From the NCBI GenBank assembly GCA_002393735.1, contig DGTK01000017.1, positions 232,787 to 296,786 on the forward strand: a stretch of 64,000 bases of DNA, written 5' to 3'. The notes under the pieces are model-generated. The model had not been told where the DNA came from, did not search any database, and saw nothing but the letters and a program-made list of their open reading frames with translations. Positions 53,282-62,234 of this stretch are shown piece by piece. The position numbers and the translations under genes are program-made. This DNA comes from Lachnospiraceae bacterium UBA4338. Lineage in GTDB: Bacteria > Bacillota > Clostridia > Lachnospirales > Lachnospiraceae. Position 1 is the stretch's first letter; each line of letters opens with the position of its first letter.

Positions 53282-54208
53282 TTATTTGTTATAATACTTT
53301 ACTATGGCTTCCAAATCTTCATCTATAACCTGCTTAAGTTCAGCCGCTGAGCCAAACTTCTTTTCAGGTCTTCTAAATTCATCTATATAAAGGAGAACTT
53401 TCTCTCCATAAATTTCTTCATTAAATTCCAGTATAATGCTCTCGCTAACCGGCTTTTTAACGGCTCCAAATGTGGGTGCCACGCCTACATTGGTAATTGC
53501 AGTATATTCTTTACCCTTAATAAGCGCTCTTGAATAATATACACCAAACTTTGGTACACATTTATTATCATCAAAGGCAATATTAATGGTGGCATATAAT
53601 TCCTTATGCCCTATTCCCTTGCCTCTTTGAACCACACCTTCAATGGAATATTTTCTTCCAAGCATTTTTGCGCTCTTAATCATATCTCCATCTTTGATAT
53701 AATTCTTTATGGCATTTGATGAAACTATCTGTCCATCAATCTCTATCTTTGAAACGATGTGAATATCAAGACCTTTGTCCTTCCCAAACTTAATCAGATA
53801 TTTGTCATCGCCTTCTCTATTATAACCGAAGGATACGTCTTTTCCAACAGCAACCGTATCTGCTCCGGTACCATTTATCACCTTATCAAGATAATCACCG
53901 GCCCCGATATTTGCTGTATTTTCATCGAAGGGAACCACGAAAGCATAATCAATTCCAATATTTTCAATTATCTCGAGGCTTTCATTTAGTGTATTAACTC
54001 TTGTTTTATCCGGAAAATCAAAGTAACTTTCAGGACCCGGGGCAAAAATCACCGCCCCCGCTCTTTTGTCACCCCTCAAAGACATCATCTTATTCATTAT
54101 GGTCTGATGCCCTAAATGCATGGCATCATACTTACCCCAGGTGATGACTTTAAGGTCCTTTTCATCCAGATTAATATCATTTATATTGTTACATTTTTTT
54201 ATAATCAT
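53282..54208 (-). CDS. ribF: riboflavin kinase/FAD synthetase (divergent)
   Basis: A bifunctional enzyme that phosphorylates riboflavin and adenylates FMN. The 308 residues follow the domain order: nucleotidyltransferase (1-185) with VITWGKYDAMHLGHQTIM and VSSNAIKNYI, then kinase (about 186-308) with YSIEGVVQRGKGIGHKELYA and TFGAV. Several signature residues are changed: GNFDG is GKYDA, and the kinase FPTAN reads YATIN, keeping Thr and Asn. The gene sits next to truB, where ribF is expected. Either a divergent functional enzyme or altered activity is possible. Confidence 0.88.
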   Translation of the reverse strand: MIIKKCNNINDINLDEKDLKVITWGKYDAMHLGHQTIMNKMMSLRGDKRAGAVIFAPGPESYFDFPDKTRVNTLNESLEIIENIGIDYAFVVPFDENTANIGAGDYLDKVINGTGADTVAVGKDVSFGYNREGDDKYLIKFGKDKGLDIHIVSKIEIDGQIVSSNAIKNYIKDGDMIKSAKMLGRKYSIEGVVQRGKGIGHKELYATINIAFDDNKCVPKFGVYYSRALIKGKEYTAITNVGVAPTFGAVKKPVSESIILEFNEEIYGEKVLLYIDEFRRPEKKFGSAAELKQVIDEDLEAIVKYYNK

Positions 54209-54209
54209 A

Positions 54210-55112
54210 TTACTTTATTTTAAGAAATCTGTATGGCTTTAGCATATTGCCTGTATATGAATATAATCCATAGAATTCATCACCCATATAAAGCCTGAAC
54301 ATTTCTGATTCATTAGCCCCATCAAAGCCGTCTACCCAGGATGTTTCAAGCTTATTGCCATTGTCGGCAAGGCTCCTTACATCTTTATGAATATAAAGGG
54401 CTTTATATTCCATAAAAGGCTTATCCATAGACATTATTATGCTTTGTAAATCATTCTCCCTGGCTTTTTTCTCAATATCACTTATCTTAAGTGCATTATC
54501 AATATCAAAACCACAGGCCCTGACTCTTACCAAAGATTCCATGGCGCCATAGGTTCCAAGCTTTGAACCTATATCATCACAAAGAGACCTTATATATGTA
54601 CCCTTAGAGCAGTTAACTATGAATTCTGCACTTAGGTTTTCTTTATTAACATCAATATTTAAAATTTCAATATTAAATATATGAACTAATCTCGCCTTAC
54701 GTTCTACCACCATTCCCTGTCTTGCAAGATCATAAAGTTTTTTTCCATCAACTTTAATTGCAGAATACATTGGAGGCACCTGTTCATATGAACCAATAAA
54801 ACCCATCATCGTATTCCTGATTGCCTCTTCTGTCAAAGTGACATCTTTGGTATCAAGAAGTTTTCCATAAATATCCAGCGTATCATATTTTTTGCCAAAT
54901 ACCATTTTACACTTATATGCCTTATCGCTGTCCGGCATAATATCGCATAATCTGGTGGCTCTTCCTATGCATACAGGAAGCACACCTTCAGCCATAGGAT
55001 CCAGGGTTCCGGTGTGGCCGATTTTCTTAATATGGGTAATACCTCTAAGTATTGCAACCACATCAAAGGATGTATATTCTTTTTCCTTATAGACATTAAT
55101 TATTCCGTCCAT
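54210..55112 (-). CDS. truB: tRNA pseudouridine 55 synthase
   Basis: Converts U55 of tRNA to pseudouridine. The 300-residue protein has the catalytic D38 in GHTGTLDPMAEGVLPVCIGRATRL, preceded by the N-terminal GIINVYKEKEYTSFDVV. A C-terminal extension (about 230-300) is of PUA-type size. It overlaps nrnA by 13 bases and precedes ribF by one base. Confidence 0.95.
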   Translation of the reverse strand: MDGIINVYKEKEYTSFDVVAILRGITHIKKIGHTGTLDPMAEGVLPVCIGRATRLCDIMPDSDKAYKCKMVFGKKYDTLDIYGKLLDTKDVTLTEEAIRNTMMGFIGSYEQVPPMYSAIKVDGKKLYDLARQGMVVERKARLVHIFNIEILNIDVNKENLSAEFIVNCSKGTYIRSLCDDIGSKLGTYGAMESLVRVRACGFDIDNALKISDIEKKARENDLQSIIMSMDKPFMEYKALYIHKDVRSLADNGNKLETSWVDGFDGANESEMFRLYMGDEFYGLYSYTGNMLKPYRFLKIK

Positions 55113-56068
55113 TTAATGTCCTTATTTATACTGTTAATCAGCTTATCAATAATCTCTTCCTTGTTGCCTTTAAGATATAAGCCTGCCGCCCTTACGTGAC
55201 CACCGCCACCAAATTCCGATGCCACTCTTGAAACATCGACGATACGGGATGAACGGAGGCTGATTTTGTATGTTTCAGAATTAATCTGATACATAAAAAT
55301 AGAACATTCTACTCCCTTAGTTGCCCTTAATGTACTAACAACGCCATCAAAATCATTATTGGTAACACCTAATTCCTTCATTGTGCTAAGGTCAATGGCA
55401 GATGCAATTACATTGCCCCCCAGGAACAGTCTGGAATGCATAAGGACATAAGACAATGCCTTATACTGAAGGTAACTCTTTTCATAGAATGTTTCTTCTA
55501 AAATCTTATTGTGATCAAAATTATATCGCATTAATTTGGATGCGATAAGCATGGTATCACTGTTGGTATTTGTATAACGAAATACACCTGTATCATGAGC
55601 AATGCCCATATATAAAAGCGCCGCGATATCATCATCCAAATACTCTTCTTCTATTAAATTGTAAACAAGCTCTGAAGCAGATGAAGCCTCAGGCACAATA
55701 TAGTTAACGTCTCCGCCACCTAAAGCATTGCTGATATGATGGTCGATATTAATGATTTTACCTGTATTTGATGCAAACTTGGACGCAGAACCGATTCTCT
55801 CAATGTTGGTATCGATGACAATCAAAATGTCGCACTTCTCCCCGGAGAAAGTGGAATCAATAAGATCAAGAGCCGGCACATAGTCAAAGCAGTCAGCCGG
55901 TTTATCAAGTACTACCTTAATATCTGATTCTGGCAGTCTCTTCTTAAGATACAGACAGGCAGCCAAACATGAGCCTATACAGTCTCCGTCCGGCTTTATA
56001 TGACCTGTTATTATAATACTTTTAGCACCTAAACATTCATTATACAGATTAATCACTGTTTTCTCCAT
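55100..56068 (-). CDS. nrnA: DHH-family oligoribonuclease/pAp phosphatase
   Basis: Degrades short oligonucleotides and may remove phosphate from pAp. The DHH motif is present: HIKPDGDCIGS (metal ligands), DTNIERIG, and NIDHHISN; the DHHA1 part ends with FGGGGHVRAAGLYLKG. The frame opens at 56101 inside rbfA. The ATG at 56068 (MEKTVINL) follows AAGGATA. A GTG at 56056 with GGAG six bases upstream is an equally good start; both overlap the rbfA end. Product about 322 residues. Confidence 0.92.
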   Translation of the reverse strand: MEKTVINLYNECLGAKSIIITGHIKPDGDCIGSCLAACLYLKKRLPESDIKVVLDKPADCFDYVPALDLIDSTFSGEKCDILIVIDTNIERIGSASKFASNTGKIINIDHHISNALGGGDVNYIVPEASSASELVYNLIEEEYLDDDIAALLYMGIAHDTGVFRYTNTNSDTMLIASKLMRYNFDHNKILEETFYEKSYLQYKALSYVLMHSRLFLGGNVIASAIDLSTMKELGVTNNDFDGVVSTLRATKGVECSIFMYQINSETYKISLRSSRIVDVSRVASEFGGGGHVRAAGLYLKGNKEEIIDKLINSINKDIKWTE

Positions 56069-56441
56069 TATCCTTATGCGCTTTAGCATCTTCTGATGCA
56101 ACCTTATCTATAAGATTGGACATATACATACCATATTCCATGGAATCATCATAGATAAATGTCAGTTCCGGTGTATTGCGAAGATTAATTCTCTTTGCAA
56201 GCTGTGATCTGATAAAACCTGAAGCCTTCTTAAGTCCTGCAAGTGTATCATCTTTGGATGATTCATCACCAAATACACTTATATATACTTTGCAATACTT
56301 AAGGTCGGTTGTAACATCCACCTTTGTAACACTTGTCATCGGTGAGATGCGCGGGTCCTTAATCTCAGATCTGATTAGTTCAGCGATTTCTCTTTGAACT
56401 TCAGAATTGACTCTGGAGCTTTTAACCGAATTTTTTCTCAT
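56049..56441 (-). CDS. rbfA: ribosome-binding factor A
   Basis: A 30S maturation factor that helps process 16S rRNA. The 130-residue protein carries the KH-like pattern SSRVNSEVQREIAELIRSEIKDPR and the conserved VTKVDVTTDLKYCKVYISV. Its ATG overlaps the infB stop (TAATG), a normal coupling in this operon. The C-terminal residues are acidic and overlap the start of nrnA. Confidence 0.95.
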   Translation of the reverse strand: MRKNSVKSSRVNSEVQREIAELIRSEIKDPRISPMTSVTKVDVTTDLKYCKVYISVFGDESSKDDTLAGLKKASGFIRSQLAKRINLRNTPELTFIYDDSMEYGMYMSNLIDKVASEDAKAHKDNGENSD

Positions 56442-59380
56442 TATCTTGGTACCTCAACCATTGTATAAGCCTCAACGATATCGAATTCCTGCATATCGCC
56501 GAATCCATCGAATACAATACCGCATTCGAATCCTGACTTAACTTCCTTAACGTCATCCTTAAATCTCTTAAGTGATGAAAGCTTACCTTCGAAGATCTGC
56601 TCTCCCGCTCTTGTGATTCTGACTGAGCTGTCTTTTGTAATAATACCGTCAAGCACATAACATCCTGCGATATTTCCGGCATTTGTAGACTTGTAGATTG
56701 CTCTAACCTCTACATGACCCTGAATTTTTTCTTCATAAACAGGAGCAAGCATACCCTTAATAGCATCTGATACATCATTGGTTGCTCTGTAGATTACGTC
56801 GTAGAACTTAACATCCACGCCTTCTCTTTCGGCTGTTTCCTTGGCACCTGCATCAATTCTTACGTTGAAGCCGATGATAATAGCCTTACCTGCAGAAGCA
56901 AGTACAACGTCAGATTCATTAATTGTACCAACACCTGAGTGAATTACATCAACTCTGACCTCTTCATTTGAAAGATCTTCAAGTTCTTTCTTAACGGCCT
57001 CAACACTACCCTGAACGTCAGCCTTAACAATTAAGTTAAGAGTCTTAAGGTTACCGGTCTGAATCTGATTATATAATTCTTCAAGTGATACTTTCTTCTT
57101 GGACTCAGCAATCTTCTGTAACTTATTCTGAGCAATGAATGTATCAGCAAAGTTTTTAGCTTCCTTATCGCTTTCATGAGCGATGAAAATTTCACCTGCA
57201 TTAGGAACCTTATCAAGACCCTGAATCTCAACAGGTGTTGAAGGTGGAGCCTCTTTGATTCTCTCACCCTTATCATTAATCATTGCTCTTACCTTACCAT
57301 GAGCTTCGCCGGCTGAAATGAAGTCACCAACTTTAAGTGTACCCTTCTGAACAAGTACTGTTGATACAGGACCACGGCCCTTATCAAGTCTTGCTTCAAT
57401 TACAAGACCTCTTGCCTTTCTCTTGGCATCAGCCTTAAGCTCTAAGATATCAGCCGAAAGTAAGATGATATCAAGAAGTTCCTGAATACCCTGTCTCTTC
57501 TTAGCTGAAATCGGAACATATACTGTTGTGCCACCCATGCTCTCTGGAAGGAGATCATGCTCGTAGGCAAGTTCATTCATAAGAGAATTAATGCTTGGAT
57601 AGCTCATCATATCCCTATTTGGATCGTCAAAATCATAGCCAATCTTATCAACCTTGTTAACTGCAACTATGATAGGTACGTTAGCTGCCTTGGCATGGTT
57701 AATAGCTTCTATTGTCTGAGGCATAACACCATCGTCTGCTGCTACTACTAAGATGGCAATATCAGTAGCGTTGGCACCTCTCATACGCATTGCAGTGAAG
57801 GCCTCATGACCAGGTGTGTCGAGGAAGGTGATTTTGCGGCCGTTCTTCTCAACCATGTAAGCACCAATGTGCTGTGTAATACCACCGGCCTCTCTGTCGG
57901 TTACGTGTGTCTCTCTGATGGCATCAAGAAGTGATGTCTTACCATGGTCAACGTGACCCATTACACAGATAACCGGAGCTCTTTCTGTAAGGTTTGCATC
58001 AATTTCATCTTCTTCCTTAAGAAGTTCCTCGATAACGTCCTTAACAACTTCCTTCTCGCAGAGGATATCATATTCAAGTGCGATTTCCTCAGCCTCTTCA
58101 TATGAAAGTTCCTGGTTTGCAGTATATACAACGCCCTGTAAGAATTTCTTCTTGATAATCTCGCTGGACTGAATCTTCATCTTGTCAGCCAGATCCTTGA
58201 TTGAGATTACCTCAGGAACTGTAATTACCTTTACTTCATCTTCAACCTTTGTTTCTTCTTTCTTAACAGGTTTGATAAAAGCACCGGCCTTTGGTTTCTT
58301 CTGATTCTTTCCGCCAAAATCCTCGTCCTCAAATCTGTAATCCTTACGGTTCTTGTCTTTTTCCTTATTCTTAAATCTCTTGTCATTACGGTTCTTGTCA
58401 TTTGAAACCATTATGACATCCTGAGTATCTTTACCCTTCTTCTTAAGCATTCCGCCGTTACCCATAGGACGCTGATTTCTGTCATTATCCTTGTTAGGAA
58501 TACCGCTTCCGCCAAATGAAGTTTTCTGTGGTCTGTCATTTCTTCCGGCAAACTTATTATTATTTCTGTCGCCAAAATCTTTCTTCTGACCGTTGTCTCT
58601 GTTATCGTTTCTTCTGAAGTCGCCGCGATCTCTGTTGTCTCTGTTATCCCTGTTATCTCTGGGTCTGTTATCATTCTGAGGTCTTGCATTATTATTAACA
58701 ACAACCTTTGGCTTATCCTGAGACTGAGTATTCTGAACAGGAGCACTAACCTTTGGCTCTTCTGTCTTAACTTCCGGAGCCTTGGTTACAACTTCTTCTT
58801 TTTTGATTTCTTCTTTCTTTAATTCTTCTTTTCTTTCTTCAGTTTTCTTGTTTTCCTGAGTATTTCTATATGATGAAATATTAGCTGTAGGTGTTTTGGA
58901 TGGAGGTGTTGTAGGCTTGATAAGCTGGTGAGGAGCTTGTGGTCTTGCCATATTGCCGTTATTCTGCAAAGGTCTGTTATTATTTGCCGGAGCCTTGGCT
59001 GGTCCTCCTACAATAACAATACCCTTCTTTGGAGCAGTTTTCTTAACTGCTTCTGCTGGCTTTGCCTCTTTCTTAACTTCTTCCTTATGCTGAGCCGGAG
59101 CTTTCTCTGCCGGCTTTTCAGGAGCCTTCTCTACTGGTTTTGCTTCTTCCTTCTTTTCAGCCTTAGGAGCTTCTTTCTTATCCTCGTCGGAGATTTTGCC
59201 AGATGTTTTTTTAGCATCTGCACCTTCTAATTTGGACTTATTCTTCTTAACCAAATCCACAGTTTCATCATCTATTGCCTTCATAACACTGGTATATGGG
59301 AAATCAATCTCATCCTTAAGGAAGGCTATAATACTTTTACCTGTAACATTAAGTTCTTTAGCCAAATCATTTATTTTCAT
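56441..59380 (-). CDS. infB: translation initiation factor IF-2
   Basis: A GTPase that brings initiator tRNA to the ribosome. The 979 residues include the IF2-N helix domain (KINDLAKELNVTGKSIIAFL), a long low-complexity Lys/Glu/Pro and Asn/Arg/Asp-rich linker (about 55-380, with RDNRDNRDNRD), a second IF2-N-like segment, the G domain (GHVDHGKTSLLD, DTPGHEAF, NKVDK) and the C-terminal domains. The linker is longer than usual. It overlaps ylxQ by four bases and rbfA by one base. Confidence 0.97.
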   Translation of the reverse strand: MKINDLAKELNVTGKSIIAFLKDEIDFPYTSVMKAIDDETVDLVKKNKSKLEGADAKKTSGKISDEDKKEAPKAEKKEEAKPVEKAPEKPAEKAPAQHKEEVKKEAKPAEAVKKTAPKKGIVIVGGPAKAPANNNRPLQNNGNMARPQAPHQLIKPTTPPSKTPTANISSYRNTQENKKTEERKEELKKEEIKKEEVVTKAPEVKTEEPKVSAPVQNTQSQDKPKVVVNNNARPQNDNRPRDNRDNRDNRDRGDFRRNDNRDNGQKKDFGDRNNNKFAGRNDRPQKTSFGGSGIPNKDNDRNQRPMGNGGMLKKKGKDTQDVIMVSNDKNRNDKRFKNKEKDKNRKDYRFEDEDFGGKNQKKPKAGAFIKPVKKEETKVEDEVKVITVPEVISIKDLADKMKIQSSEIIKKKFLQGVVYTANQELSYEEAEEIALEYDILCEKEVVKDVIEELLKEEDEIDANLTERAPVICVMGHVDHGKTSLLDAIRETHVTDREAGGITQHIGAYMVEKNGRKITFLDTPGHEAFTAMRMRGANATDIAILVVAADDGVMPQTIEAINHAKAANVPIIVAVNKVDKIGYDFDDPNRDMMSYPSINSLMNELAYEHDLLPESMGGTTVYVPISAKKRQGIQELLDIILLSADILELKADAKRKARGLVIEARLDKGRGPVSTVLVQKGTLKVGDFISAGEAHGKVRAMINDKGERIKEAPPSTPVEIQGLDKVPNAGEIFIAHESDKEAKNFADTFIAQNKLQKIAESKKKVSLEELYNQIQTGNLKTLNLIVKADVQGSVEAVKKELEDLSNEEVRVDVIHSGVGTINESDVVLASAGKAIIIGFNVRIDAGAKETAEREGVDVKFYDVIYRATNDVSDAIKGMLAPVYEEKIQGHVEVRAIYKSTNAGNIAGCYVLDGIITKDSSVRITRAGEQIFEGKLSSLKRFKDDVKEVKSGFECGIVFDGFGDMQEFDIVEAYTMVEVPR

Positions 59381-59706
59381 TCACTCACCTCCGAATCTTT
59401 ATTCTCATCATATAACTTCATAATTGCCTTGGAAAATCCTTCATCAGTAATTCCAATGCTCACTCTGACTTCCTTGCCGATTATATGGCCCAGTGTCTCT
59501 TTATCTGAATAAAAGATAATTGGAACCTTATAATATGTACACATGTCATTGTAAGACTTTGTGGAATTAGCTGACGCATCCTTCGATACGATTACCAAAA
59601 GCACTTTGCCTTCTTTTACCCCTTTTTCTACCGAGAATTCCCCGCTCACCAGCTTCCCGGCTTTTGCCGAAAGGGATATCATGGACAACAGTTTATCATT
59701 CTTCAA
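59377..59706 (-). CDS. ylxQ: L7Ae/YlxQ-family RNA-binding protein
   Basis: A 109-residue member of the L7Ae/L30e/S12e family, probably binding kink-turn RNA or ribosomal RNA. The pattern KLLSMISLSAKAGKLVSGEFSVEKGVKEGKVLLVIVSKDAS fits. The place between ylxR and infB is invariant in Firmicutes. The ATG follows the ylxR stop almost directly, and its stop overlaps infB as ATGA. Confidence 0.9.
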   Translation of the reverse strand: MKNDKLLSMISLSAKAGKLVSGEFSVEKGVKEGKVLLVIVSKDASANSTKSYNDMCTYYKVPIIFYSDKETLGHIIGKEVRVSIGITDEGFSKAIMKLYDENKDSEVSE

Positions 59707-59707
59707 A

Positions 59708-59968
59708 TTAACTTAATTCTCCAATCAGTTTATTAATAACTTCCTTTGGAACCGCCTGAGAGAAAGACCTCTCAAGACCATGATTCTTCACAGCTTTATC
59801 CAGGCACTCCTTACTATTGCAGATATAGGCACCTCTTCCATTGGCCTTAAGTGTCTTATCTATTGCAAAATCACCCTCCGGAGTCCTTATTACCCTTATT
59901 AAGTTTTTCTTCTCTTTCATTTCCTGGCAGCCTACACATCTGCGCATAGGGATTTTCTTAGCTGTCAT
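59708..59968 (-). CDS. ylxR: YlxR/RnpM-family RNA-binding protein
   Basis: An 86-residue small nucleic-acid-binding protein, reported elsewhere as an RNase P modulator. The diagnostic start KKIPMRRCVGCQEMKEKKNLIRVIR is followed by DKTLKANGRGAYICNSKECL. The Cys pair CVGC and the C in CNSKEC are typical. It sits between nusA and ylxQ. Confidence 0.92.
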   Translation of the reverse strand: MTAKKIPMRRCVGCQEMKEKKNLIRVIRTPEGDFAIDKTLKANGRGAYICNSKECLDKAVKNHGLERSFSQAVPKEVINKLIGELS

Positions 59969-59988
59969 AGCGTTTCCAACTTTATATA

Positions 59989-61164
59989 TTATTCTTCTGA
60001 AGACTCATCTGCAGCATTATCTACTGCTTCGCCTTCTTCATATTCTTCAGTATATTCACCATCTTCATAATATTCTTCTTCGCCATCATCAAGATAGTCT
60101 TCATATCTGAATCCTACTGCATCCTTAGCCTGAGTCTCAGACTTGATATCAATCTTGAACTTGGTAAGTTTTGCAGCAAGTCTTGCATTCTGTCCTTCCT
60201 TACCAATTGCAAGTGATAACTGGAAGTCAGGAACAACGACCTTTGCTGTATTCTCGTTAGGATCAGCGAATACATATACGATCTGTGCTGGTGATAAAGC
60301 ATTCTGGATAAAGTTACCAGGGTTCTCATCCCATACAACAATATCAATCTTTTCACCGCCAAGTTCATCAACGATTGAATTAACTCTTGTACCGTTTACA
60401 CCAACGCATGCACCAACCGGATCAACGTTTGGTTCATTGGAATATACCGCAATCTTTGTTCTACTGCCCGGCTCTCTTGCGATACTCTTAATCTCCACAA
60501 TGCCGTCTCTGATTTCTGAGATTTCCTGCTCAAATAATCTCCTTACAAGTTCTGTGGACTTTCTTGATACAGAAATTTCAGGTCCCTTTGTTGTAGACTT
60601 AACAGAAGATACATATACTTTGATTCTGTCGCCGATTCTATATCTCTCACCTTTAACCTGATCTGCTTCCTTGAGCATTGCATCTGCTCTGCCAAGGTTA
60701 ATAAGAATATTCTTTCCAAAGAATCTCTGAACAATACCTGTAACGATTTCTTTTTCCTTAGTCTTATATTCGTTATAGATTACATTTCTTTCTTCTTCTC
60801 TTATCTTCTGAAGAATTACATTCTTTGCATTCTGTGTTGCAATACGGCCAAATTCCTTGGAATCAATATCAATAGCCACTGTATCACCAATCTTTGCATT
60901 AGGATCAATTTTCCTGGCATCCTCTAAAGCAATCTGAAGGATATCATCTTCAATATCTTCTTCTACTTCAACTACTTCCTTATCAGCCCATACCTTATAA
61001 TCACCTGTAGTATGGTCAATCTCTACTCTGATATTATCTGATTTGCCGAAACGGTTCTTGCAAGCTGTATAAATTGAGTTAACAATAGCATCAAAGATTG
61101 CATCTTTGCTGATATTCTTCTCTCTTTCAATAACCTCCAGTGCTTCGATTAATTCAGTGTTCAT
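59989..61164 (-). CDS. nusA: transcription termination/antitermination factor NusA
   Basis: Binds RNA polymerase to affect pausing, termination and antitermination. The 391-residue protein has the N-terminal domain (FDAIVNSIYTACKNRFG), S1 domain (GIVQRFFGKNILINLGRADAMLK), two KH domains (VGACVGVNGTRVNSIVDELGGEKIDIV, LAIGKEGQNARLAAKLTKFKIDI) and an acidic Glu/Tyr-rich C-terminal tail. No C-terminal acidic repeat domain, as in many Firmicutes. Gap to rimP 47 bases. Confidence 0.97.
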   Translation of the reverse strand: MNTELIEALEVIEREKNISKDAIFDAIVNSIYTACKNRFGKSDNIRVEIDHTTGDYKVWADKEVVEVEEDIEDDILQIALEDARKIDPNAKIGDTVAIDIDSKEFGRIATQNAKNVILQKIREEERNVIYNEYKTKEKEIVTGIVQRFFGKNILINLGRADAMLKEADQVKGERYRIGDRIKVYVSSVKSTTKGPEISVSRKSTELVRRLFEQEISEIRDGIVEIKSIAREPGSRTKIAVYSNEPNVDPVGACVGVNGTRVNSIVDELGGEKIDIVVWDENPGNFIQNALSPAQIVYVFADPNENTAKVVVPDFQLSLAIGKEGQNARLAAKLTKFKIDIKSETQAKDAVGFRYEDYLDDGEEEYYEDGEYTEEYEEGEAVDNAADESSEE

Positions 61165-61211
61165 TTTTTAATCCTCCATAAAATAAATTAAACAATATAT
61201 ACTTTTCTTTA

Positions 61212-61676
61212 CTATAATTCCAAAGTAAGTGAAATCTTGGCTATATCTGACCTTTTAAATTCCAGTTCTTTGTCATCTGCATCAATAACGATTTTATCCT
61301 TATCATAAGACTTAAGTATTCCTGTAAAATCCTTAACCTTATCTACAGGCTTATAGGTTTTAATATCTACCGACTGCCCAAGAGCCTTCTCAAGGTGTTT
61401 ATCTTTGGTAAGCTTTCTTCCAAGTCCCGGAGAACTTACTTCCAGCACATAAGCTTCTTCTATGTAATCTTCCTTATCAAGAAGATCAGACAAAACCCTG
61501 TTAACTGCCACACAGTCATCAATGTTAACTCCGCCTTCCTTATCTATATATGCTCTAAGGATATAATCCCCGCCTTCCTTTACATATTCCACATCATATA
61601 TGGATACGCCGGCTTCCTCGCATATTGGAACAAGAAGGGCTTCTGTCTTACTTTCAATAATCTCTTTGTTAGACAT
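61212..61676 (-). CDS. rimP: ribosome maturation factor RimP
   Basis: A 30S subunit assembly factor. The 154 residues have the pattern VSIYDVEYVKEGGDYILRAYIDKEGGVNIDDC then RVLSDLLD and YVLEVSSPGLGRKL. The frame opens at 61691, but AAAGGG lies about six bases before the ATG at 61676, so that start is chosen. It is the first gene of the rimP-nusA-ylxR-ylxQ-infB-rbfA-nrnA-truB-ribF unit, headed by a hairpin-bearing leader. Confidence 0.93.
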   Translation of the reverse strand: MSNKEIIESKTEALLVPICEEAGVSIYDVEYVKEGGDYILRAYIDKEGGVNIDDCVAVNRVLSDLLDKEDYIEEAYVLEVSSPGLGRKLTKDKHLEKALGQSVDIKTYKPVDKVKDFTGILKSYDKDKIVIDADDKELEFKRSDIAKISLTLEL

Positions 61677-61707
61677 ATTATTCCCTTTCATTCTTCTAAC
61701 ACGAAGA

Positions 61708-61731
61708 AAGTGGACTTTTTCAAGTCCACTT
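61708..61731 (-). promoter_or_regulatory. leader hairpin of the rimP-nusA operon
   Basis: Perfect 10-bp stem AAGTGGACTT / AAGTCCACTT with a GAAA tetraloop, followed by TCTTCG. It sits between the promoter and the rimP ribosome site. A possible attenuator or RNA-stabilising leader; no strong T run follows. Confidence 0.55.
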
Positions 61732-61757
61732 CCTGCATGTTTCTCAAAATCACTTAT

Positions 61758-61786
61758 AAGTTAACACTTTTCTTTAAAAAAGTCAA
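61758..61786 (-). promoter_or_regulatory. promoter of the rimP operon
   Basis: Minus-strand -35 TTGACT (61781-61786), 17-base spacer, -10 TAACTT (61758-61763). It is divergent from the tRNA-Glu promoter. Confidence 0.65.
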
Positions 61787-61795
61787 TAAAAAGTC

Positions 61796-61824
61796 TTGCT
61801 TTTTTATTCTCTTTATAATAAAAT
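61796..61824 (+). promoter_or_regulatory. promoter of tRNA-Glu
   Basis: Plus-strand -35 TTGCTT (61796-61801), 17-base spacer, -10 TAAAAT (61819-61824). The predicted start is about 15 bases before the tRNA. Confidence 0.6.
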
Positions 61825-61845
61825 AACACTTGCGTGATTAAATAT

Positions 61846-61917
61846 GGCTCGTTGGTCAAGCGGTTAAGACGCTGCCCTCTCACGGCAGAATCAGCGGTTC
61901 GATTCCGCTACGAGCTG
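61846..61917 (+). tRNA. tRNA-Glu (anticodon CTC)
   Basis: A 72-base tRNA: acceptor GGCTCGT pairs with ACGAGCT (one G-U at 1:72), D arm with GGTCAAGCGGTTAAG, anticodon stem CTGCC/GGCAG with loop CTCTCAC (anticodon CTC), T arm AGCGG-TTCGATT-CCGCT. CCA is not encoded. Its 3' end is duplicated at 63938-63957, marking it as an integration site. Confidence 0.95.
61898..61917 (+). repeat. left attachment-like repeat at the tRNA-Glu 3' end
   Basis: TTCGATTCCGCTACGAGCTG, the T-loop to discriminator part of tRNA-Glu, is matched 18/20 by bases 63938-63957. It is the site where the small accessory insertion is anchored, equivalent to attL. Confidence 0.7.
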
Positions 61918-61928
61918 CGCTAGGAAAT

Positions 61929-61960
61929 GCCCTAAAATCAATGATTTGGGGCGTTTTTTT
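61929..61960 (+). terminator. terminator of tRNA-Glu
   Basis: Hairpin GCCCTAAAATCA / TGATTTGGGGC followed by TTTTTTT on the plus strand, directly after the tRNA. Confidence 0.8.
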
Positions 61961-61972
61961 ATGCCCGAAAAA

Positions 61973-61992
61973 GTGGTCCAAAAGTGGTCCAA
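61973..61992 (+). repeat. GTGGTCC direct repeat pair, left copy (candidate integrase arm sites)
   Basis: Two copies of GTGGTCCAA at 11-base spacing, about 55 bases inside the left attachment repeat. The same motif recurs at 62602-62624 and 63858-63879, always on the plus strand. This is the position where tyrosine-integrase arm sites are expected (inference). Confidence 0.5.
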
Positions 61993-62017
61993 GCCTTTTT
62001 TGCTTCTGAAAAATCCA

Positions 62018-62200
62018 CTAATTTAGCACGTTTACGAGCACTTTTTGATGTTCTTTTGTGGCCGCTGCAATCTGAATATACTTCTCTGCAGTTTCACGAT
62101 CTTTCCAGCCGAATGCCATCTGCATCGCCGGTGTTGTCATGCCTTCCAAAGCAGCATTTGTTGCAGCATATCTTATGTAAAACTTTTTTATTATTTCTGT
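62018..62200 (-). pseudogene. C-terminal fragment of a phage-type tyrosine integrase
   Basis: The minus strand reads IRYAATNAALEGMTTPAMQM then AFGWKDRETAEKYIQIAA and ends at a TAG (62018-62020). This resembles the C-terminal catalytic part of phage or ICE integrases, with LRYTxATNAALEG-type sequence and the nucleophile Tyr in EKYI. Upstream of about 62200 the frame stops, and the rest of the enzyme (core-binding domain, catalytic Arg) is missing. It points toward the tRNA, as expected for an integrase next to its attachment site. Non-functional remnant. Confidence 0.7.
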
Positions 62201-62234
62201 TTATGATGAATTGTTAGAAAGTCCTGATACTCCT

